This document shows, one piece after another, positions 6,019 to 9,898 of a stretch of 9,898 nucleotides of DNA (its first letter is position 1; each line of letters starts with the position of its first letter). Source of the stretch: JAEUMY01 sp031394355 (GTDB lineage: Bacteria; Pseudomonadota; Gammaproteobacteria; Burkholderiales; Usitatibacteraceae). The translations under genes were made by a program, and so were the position numbers. Where the stretch lies: assembly GCA_031394355.1 (NCBI GenBank), contig JANNSU010000021.1, positions 1 to 9,898 on the forward strand, read 5' to 3'. The notes under the pieces are model-generated. The model had not been told where the DNA came from. It saw nothing but the letters and a program-made list of their open reading frames with translations, and searched no databases.

Positions 6019-6654
6019 TCAGAGCCAATGGCTGGTGCGTGTCATGAACTGGGATACAACCTTCATGGTCGCTCGAACCGGAGCAGGCAGCTCGGCAGCG
6101 CCATGCGACTCGCCTGCCTGGCCGTGCCGGATTTCATCGGCCTGCATAGCGCTCAAGATTGCTCGGCTTTCCAGGTCTTCCGGGGCGATACGGGCCAAGT
6201 GTCCGTCAAGGTGGTGTTCCACCTGCCTTTCCGTTTCCACCAAAAACCCAAGGCTCCACCGGTCACCCGCCCAGCCAGAGGCCATGCCCAGCGCGAAGGA
6301 TCCCGCATACCAGATGGGATTCAAGACGCTCACGCTGGCACCCAGTTGATCCAGCCTGCTTTCACACCACGCAAGATGGTCGCGCTCCTCGGCCGCTGCC
6401 GATAGAAGGACCGCCCGCACTTCTGCATTCCGGGCAAAGAGCGCTTGGCCCTGATAGAGAGCCTGCGCGCAAATCTCGCCGCTGTGATTGACGCGCATGA
6501 GCCGTCCGGACACCTCAATTGCCGCTTTGGACAGCGCGGTGGGAGATTCTGCCGAAGCGACAGGCAAGGGTCGGCTGGCGACGGCGGGTGCAAACAGTGT
6601 GCGCAGGCCGCGGTCCAGCTCAACAATCAATCGATCCGAGAAGGTGAAAGTCAT
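6019..6654 (-). CDS. coq7: 5-demethoxyubiquinone hydroxylase (Coq7-type di-iron monooxygenase)
   Basis: A 211-residue carboxylate-bridged di-iron enzyme that hydroxylates 2-polyprenyl-3-methyl-6-methoxy-1,4-benzoquinol in ubiquinone synthesis at the inner membrane. All ligands are visible: E60 (VNHSGE), E90 and H93 (EERDH), E142 (ETERQVEHH), and E174 and H177 (DEIRH). The central hydrophobic stretch (about 111-130) is the membrane-associating region. I start at the ATG at 6654 (MTFTFSDRLI), which follows GGGAG by 6 nt. A longer frame from 6714 would translate the porin terminator hairpin and is rejected. The gene lies only 11 nt downstream of the last T of that terminator, so its promoter must overlap the hairpin or expression relies on read-through from the porin. 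Confidence 0.95.
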   Translation of the reverse strand: MTFTFSDRLIVELDRGLRTLFAPAVASRPLPVASAESPTALSKAAIEVSGRLMRVNHSGEICAQALYQGQALFARNAEVRAVLLSAAAEERDHLAWCESRLDQLGASVSVLNPIWYAGSFALGMASGWAGDRWSLGFLVETERQVEHHLDGHLARIAPEDLESRAILSAMQADEIRHGQAGESHGAAELPAPVRATMKVVSQFMTRTSHWL

Positions 6655-6665
6655 TGGGGTCTCCC

Positions 6666-6699
6666 AAAAAATCGGGCACTGAATACTCAGTGCCCGATT
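6666..6699 (-). terminator. Strong intrinsic terminator of the porin gene
   Basis: Perfect 13-bp stem AATCGGGCACTGA/TCAGTGCCCGATT with a 4-nt loop, followed on the minus strand by a run of six Ts. This is a textbook Rho-independent terminator, about 45 bases after the porin stop codon. The Shine-Dalgarno of coq7 begins immediately beyond the T-run. Confidence 0.92.
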
Positions 6700-6719
6700 G
6701 ATCATGCCAAACATCAGCG

Positions 6720-6738
6720 TTCAGGGGAAGCCCCTGAA
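6720..6738 (-). terminator. Accessory hairpin 3' of the porin gene
   Basis: Perfect 8-bp stem TTCAGGGG/CCCCTGAA with a 3-nt loop, 6 bases after the porin stop codon and about 20 bases before the main terminator. It has no T-run. It probably protects the porin mRNA 3' end from exonucleases or assists termination. Confidence 0.5.
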
Positions 6739-6744
6739 GTTGAT

Positions 6745-7794
6745 TTAGAACGTGTGGCGGAAGCCCAGGCCCATGCCCTTCGGATCAGCATCTGCACCAG
6801 CGATGGTGAGTTGCGAGCCGTTGAGGTTCTGAACGCCAGCTGCGTTGTTCTTCAGGTTGGCGTAACGGACCATGAACGTGGTGCGCTTGGAGAAGTTGTA
6901 GTTGTAGCCGATTGCTTCCATCTTGGACTCAGGCGATACAGCACCCGAAATACCACCGTCCTTGTTGCGACCGAACTGAACCATGAACTCGCTCTTGCCA
7001 GCCGTATAGGTAGCGGCAATCGTGGAAGCCTTGCGATCCGTGCGGCCAGATGACTTGATCTTCTGCGTCAACGCGCCCAACTTGACCGGACCAAACGTGA
7101 AGGAGCCGGCAAGTACTTGACCCTTCTCAGTCACGCCTGTGGTCACCGCAGCGGCGAGTTGATCCTTATGATTCTCGTAGCCATACGACACGCGAACCGG
7201 ACCCTTGTTGTAGTCGAGCATGAAACCAGTCGTCTGCGGGTTGGCGGTGGCCGTCTTCGCTTCGTTGGCACCATAGCTGAAGCGAGCCGAGAAGCCGCTG
7301 AAGTTGGGCGTCCAGTACTGGATGTTGTTGTTCTGGCGACGGTTGAATTCGTTGTTGTTGCCAGCACCGGAAACACCGACGATCGACAACTGGTTGCCCA
7401 GGGTGTTTTGGCCGAACGGATCAACGTGGATCTGGGCGATCTTGATGGGGCTGTCCCAACGACCCAGCAGCACCGAGCCAAAGTCACCCTGCAGGCCCAC
7501 ACCGCTGTTGCGGCCGCCGAAAGCACCACCACCCACATCCGGCGGAGCATTGGACTCGAGCTGGAAGAAGGCCTTCAAACCACCGCCCAGATCTTCCGTA
7601 CCACGGAAACCGATCAGGGAGGACTCGTCGACAACACTGATTCTGGAGGGAGCAGAGGTCGGACCAGATGCTTTGACGCTGTTGGCCATGACCCAGATAC
7701 GGCCATACAGGGTGACCGGGTTTGCCGCTTGGGCCATTACAGCGGGCGCAAACGTGGCGCCGGCGACGGCCAGGGCAATAAGTTTCTTATTCAT
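6745..7794 (-). CDS. Outer-membrane porin (Gram-negative porin family, betaproteobacterial type)
   Basis: A 349-residue trimeric-type general porin, predicted as a 16-stranded beta-barrel in the outer membrane. The N-terminal signal peptide MNKKLIALAVAGATFAPAVMAQA is probably cut after AQA at residue 23, followed by the typical first strand NPVTLYGRIWV. Alternating aromatic/polar strands run through the protein. It ends GLGFRHTF, with the terminal Phe recognised by the BAM machinery. I start at the ATG (7794) with AAGGAG eight bases upstream; the GTG at 7797 is directly adjacent and less likely. The gene is monocistronic by its flanks: about 240 bp of upstream non-coding sequence with promoter-like sites, and a strong terminator behind. 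Substrate specificity cannot be read from sequence. Confidence 0.95.
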   Translation of the reverse strand: MNKKLIALAVAGATFAPAVMAQAANPVTLYGRIWVMANSVKASGPTSAPSRISVVDESSLIGFRGTEDLGGGLKAFFQLESNAPPDVGGGAFGGRNSGVGLQGDFGSVLLGRWDSPIKIAQIHVDPFGQNTLGNQLSIVGVSGAGNNNEFNRRQNNNIQYWTPNFSGFSARFSYGANEAKTATANPQTTGFMLDYNKGPVRVSYGYENHKDQLAAAVTTGVTEKGQVLAGSFTFGPVKLGALTQKIKSSGRTDRKASTIAATYTAGKSEFMVQFGRNKDGGISGAVSPESKMEAIGYNYNFSKRTTFMVRYANLKNNAAGVQNLNGSQLTIAGADADPKGMGLGFRHTF

Positions 7795-7856
7795 CACAAA
7801 ATCTCCTTTGGTTGAGTTGAGGCTTTTCTTTCTCAGCGCTTTGAAACCTCGCGAGG

Positions 7857-7884
7857 CTTATGGTCAGCGCACGAATTTTGTAAA
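7857..7884 (-). promoter_or_regulatory. Alternative proximal porin promoter
   Basis: Minus-strand TTTACA (7879-7884) and CATAAG (7857-7862) with a 16-bp spacer match a sigma-70 promoter moderately (5/6 and 4/6). It would start near 7850, about 55 nt before the ATG. The palindrome CCTCGCGAGG (7847-7856) sits at the predicted start site. It competes with the distal call; both could be used. Confidence 0.35.
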
Positions 7885-7949
7885 TGCGCGCCGATTGCCC
7901 CGTTGTTACTTCTCCCGAATGTCGAGATATCTTTTGAGAAGCCGCTAGC

Positions 7950-7979
7950 ATATTAGCCAATTTTGGCTATGTCACTCAA
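7950..7979 (-). promoter_or_regulatory. Putative distal porin promoter
   Basis: Minus-strand TTGAGT (7974-7979) and TAATAT (7950-7955) with an 18-bp spacer form a moderate sigma-70 promoter. Initiation near 7943 would give a leader of about 150 nt, long enough for small-RNA or structural control as is known for other porin mRNAs. A perfect inverted repeat fills the spacer (separate entry). Confidence 0.5.
7954..7969. repeat. Inverted repeat in the porin promoter spacer, candidate operator
   Basis: TAGCCAA and TTGGCTA are perfect 7-bp arms separated by 2 bp. The repeat overlaps the putative -10 by two bases and lies between -35 and -10. A dimeric regulator bound here would block or remodel promoter opening. 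Regulator identity is unknown. Confidence 0.5.
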
Positions 7980-7992
7980 GTATTCCGGCCCA

Positions 7993-8024
7993 TATGCAAC
8001 ACCTCGGCTGATGGGTGTTGCATA
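7993..8024. terminator. Long hairpin after trpC
   Basis: Perfect 11-bp stem TATGCAACACC/GGTGTTGCATA with a 10-nt loop, about 12 bases beyond the trpC stop. There is no T-run on either strand, so it is not a classic intrinsic terminator. It probably marks the 3' end of the trp operon as a stabilising stem or a Rho-assisted end, upstream of the porin promoter. Confidence 0.5.
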
Positions 8025-8036
8025 AGCGCAACAGGC

Positions 8037-8825
8037 CTACGCGAATATTCGCTGCATTGCAGCACCTGGATCCGGGGCACTCATGAAAGCGCCGCCCACC
8101 AGGAAAGACCTGATTCCCGCAGCCGACAGCGTTTTCACGTCATCGGGGCTGGATATGCCACTTTCGGCGATGACTATCCTCTCTGGCGGGACCTGGGTGG
8201 AGAGACGTATGCAGACTGAGAGATCGGTCTTGAAAGTGCTCAAATCGCGGTTGTTGATGCCCATCAGTGCGGTCGGCACCTCCAGCGCTTCTTCAAGCTC
8301 ACTCTCCTGGTGCGACTCCACCAAGACTGACATGCCGAGCTCGGTGGCCAGCGAAGCCATGCTCAGCATGGCATCAGCCGGAACAGCGCCTGCAATCAAA
8401 AGTATGCAATCAGCGCCCATCACGCGGGCCTCCCAGACCTGGTAGGGATCAACCATGAAGTCCTTCCGCAGCACCGGTAGCGCACAGCCGAGGCGAGCGG
8501 CGATCAGGTCGGACGCGGAGCCCTTGAAATAGGGCCCATCCGTCAGTACGGACAGGCAGGCGGCACCAGCCGATTCGTAGGATCTGGCGATCCCGGCAGG
8601 GTCAATGTCGACTTTCATCACGCCCTGACTGGGGCTGGCGCGCTTGATTTCCGCGATGACTGCAGGTCGACCCGCCGCCAGCTTGGCTCGCAGTGCCGCT
8701 TCAAATGGCCTGGGCGCGGCCGAATCCCGGGCTTTGGACCTCAGCGTCGCCTCATCCACCCGGGATTTCGCGGCATTGACCTCTTCGCGTTTGGTCGCGA
8801 GGATCTGGTCGAGGATTGTCGCCAA
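8037..8825 (-). CDS. trpC: Indole-3-glycerol phosphate synthase
   Basis: A TIM-barrel enzyme converting CdRP to indole-3-glycerol phosphate in tryptophan synthesis. With the TTG start at 8825 it has 262 residues and begins MATILDQILATKREEV, matching family N-termini. The catalytic set is seen: E59 and K61 (IAEIKRASPS), K121 (LRKDF), E170 (VLVES), N191 (GINNRDL) and E221 (AESGI). It is monofunctional, with no fused TrpF domain. The start is uncertain: TTG lies 4 nt after the trpD stop with AAGGCGG nine bases upstream, whereas an ATG at 8870 would overlap trpD by about 40 nt and add residues unlike the family. It is the last trp gene here, followed by a hairpin. Confidence 0.95.
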   Translation of the reverse strand: MATILDQILATKREEVNAAKSRVDEATLRSKARDSAAPRPFEAALRAKLAAGRPAVIAEIKRASPSQGVMKVDIDPAGIARSYESAGAACLSVLTDGPYFKGSASDLIAARLGCALPVLRKDFMVDPYQVWEARVMGADCILLIAGAVPADAMLSMASLATELGMSVLVESHQESELEEALEVPTALMGINNRDLSTFKTDLSVCIRLSTQVPPERIVIAESGISSPDDVKTLSAAGIRSFLVGGAFMSAPDPGAAMQRIFA

Positions 8826-8829
8826 ATCC

Positions 8830-9861
8830 TCAACCCGCCTTGAATTGGCTGGTAAACGCGACCAATTCATCCATCTTGGTCTTGGCCTTGCCGGACTCCA
8901 GCGTTTCTTTGGCAAGACTGACGCCTGCCCAGAGGTCCTGAACCAGCCCGCTTACACACAACGCTGCCGCCGCATTGAGAATCACGACATCCCGCGAGGG
9001 GCCGCTTTCGTTCTTCAGCACAGAAAGCAGCCTCGCCTTGGACTCGACCACATCGGCCACCCGCAACGAGTCAATATCCGCCGTATCGAGCCCGAACTGC
9101 TTCGGCTCAATCAGATACTCGGTGACAAACCCGTGCTTCAGTTCCGCCACCTCAGTCGGACCGGACAAGGTGATCTCATCCAGCCCATCCTTGCCGTGGA
9201 CCACCAGGACATGCCGGCTTCCCAGCATTTTGAGTACTCGCGCCTGAATGCCCACGAGATCGCTGTGAAACACGCCCATGACCTGATTCGGCGCATTGGC
9301 AGGATTGGTGAGGGGCCCCAGAATATTCAGGATGGTTCGCATCCCGAGCTCCTTCCGCACAGGGGCTGCGTATTTCATCGCAGGATGGTGATTCGGCGCG
9401 AACATGAACCCCAGACCCACCTCGCGGATGCATCGCCCGACTTGTGCAGCATCGAGCGAAAGATTCACCCCCAGGGCCTCGAGGACATCTGCACTGCCTG
9501 ATTGCGAGGAGACCGAACGTCCGCCATGTTTGGCCACCTGCGCGCCCGCCGCCGCCACGACGAAGGCGGCTGTGGTTGAAATGTTGAACGTGTGTGCCTT
9601 GTCCCCACCCGTGCCGCATGTGTCGACCAGATGAGCACAGCCTGTCGCGTCTACCTTGGTTGAGAACTCGCGCATGACCTGGGCAGCCGCCGCGATCTCG
9701 GATACCGACTCGGTCTTGACGTGCAAGCCCATGAGGATCGCGGCCAACTGGACTGGCGAGACCTTGCCCTCCATGACCTGGCGCATGAGATCGACCATTT
9801 CGTCGTAGAAAATCTCCCGCTTGTCCGAGAGACGATTGATGGCTTCTTGTGGGGTAAACAT
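8830..9861 (-). CDS. trpD: Anthranilate phosphoribosyltransferase
   Basis: A complete 343-residue enzyme transferring phosphoribose from PRPP to anthranilate, the second step of tryptophan synthesis. The N-terminal helical domain is followed by the PRPP/diphosphate loop GTGGDKAHTFNIST (83-96), the anthranilate/PRPP block KHGGRSVSSQSGSADVLEALG (111-131), GPLTNPA (182-188), and the Mg-binding LDE (227-229). It is unfused to TrpG, as is usual in betaproteobacteria. The ATG lies 3 nt after the trpG stop, with AAGAG just upstream inside the trpG end. TrpC follows 4 nt after its stop, so all three are translated from one mRNA. Confidence 0.97.
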   Translation of the reverse strand: MFTPQEAINRLSDKREIFYDEMVDLMRQVMEGKVSPVQLAAILMGLHVKTESVSEIAAAAQVMREFSTKVDATGCAHLVDTCGTGGDKAHTFNISTTAAFVVAAAGAQVAKHGGRSVSSQSGSADVLEALGVNLSLDAAQVGRCIREVGLGFMFAPNHHPAMKYAAPVRKELGMRTILNILGPLTNPANAPNQVMGVFHSDLVGIQARVLKMLGSRHVLVVHGKDGLDEITLSGPTEVAELKHGFVTEYLIEPKQFGLDTADIDSLRVADVVESKARLLSVLKNESGPSRDVVILNAAAALCVSGLVQDLWAGVSLAKETLESGKAKTKMDELVAFTSQFKAG

Positions 9862-9864
9862 GAT

Positions 9865-9898
9865 TCAGCTCTTCAGAAAGTTCTTCAGCATGGCATGC
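9865..9898 (-). CDS. trpG: Anthranilate synthase glutamine amidotransferase component, C-terminal end (partial)
   Basis: Only the last ten codons and the stop are in the window. On the minus strand they read HAMLKNFLKS and TGA, in a frame ending 3 nt before the trpD ATG. The position directly before trpD and the hydrophobic/basic final helix fit TrpG of the Burkholderiales trpEGDC arrangement. Too little remains to see any catalytic residue, so the call rests on context. Confidence 0.75.
   Translation of the reverse strand, partial: HAMLKNFLKS

Noticed and set aside
6655..6714. Longer coq7 start at 6714 adding 20 residues
   Set aside because: Those codons lie within the porin terminator hairpin, are not family-like, and the ATG at 6654 has a good ribosome binding site and gives the usual protein length.
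7117..7815. Plus-strand open frame of 232 codons opposite the porin gene
   Set aside because: It is a long antisense shadow frame of a well-supported porin, with no recognisable protein features or ribosome binding site.
8644..9501. Plus-strand open frame of 285 codons opposite trpC/trpD
   Set aside because: Antisense shadow of two conserved trp genes; no family resemblance and no promoter or binding site.

Overview
The window looks like ordinary chromosome from a betaproteobacterium of the order Burkholderiales. The evidence is a typical signal-peptide-bearing porin of this group with a C-terminal Phe, a Coq7-type ubiquinone hydroxylase, a trpGDC block, an rplM-rpsI pair, and an M23 peptidase next to anmK and an ErpA-type Fe-S carrier. 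Coding strands are moderately GC-rich. I suspect a Comamonadaceae-like lineage, but I cannot fix family or genus by reading alone. I see no insertion sequences, phage genes, CRISPR arrays, tRNA genes or toxin-antitoxin pairs.

Left edge (1-280): the minus strand carries what looks like the control region of an rRNA operon whose 16S gene lies just outside the window. It has an A/T-rich UP-like element, a TTGACG/TATAAT promoter with a 16-bp spacer and GC-rich discriminator, a leader with a strong hairpin plus T-run, a boxA-like antitermination site, and a G/T-rich, C-poor leader tract. Bases 280-517 hold no gene that I can support.

Envelope block (518-4513): a plus-strand operon encodes a membrane-anchored M23 (LytM) peptidoglycan endopeptidase and anhydro-N-acetylmuramic acid kinase (anmK); the two overlap at a TTGA junction. 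It converges on a minus-strand operon of a DUF6776-like coiled-coil membrane protein, a bactofilin and erpA. Peptidoglycan cutting, muropeptide recycling and a bactofilin scaffold therefore lie within 4 kb of one another.

Translation and stress block (4617-6009): rplM-rpsI (ribosomal proteins L13 and S9) run on the minus strand from a good promoter and end at a hairpin. A YhfA-like OsmC-family protein is divergent from them.

Right part (6019-9898): coq7 (ubiquinone synthesis), a porin with a possible operator in its promoter and a very strong terminator, then trpC, trpD and the last codons of trpG are all on the minus strand. The trp genes are nearly abutting (gaps of 3 and 4 nt) and form the end of a tryptophan operon transcribed leftward.

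I did not find a convincing undescribed system. The most interesting leads are the rRNA leader architecture, the bactofilin/DUF6776/M23 neighbourhood, the palindrome inside the putative porin promoter, and the placement of the coq7 ribosome binding site directly against the porin terminator.
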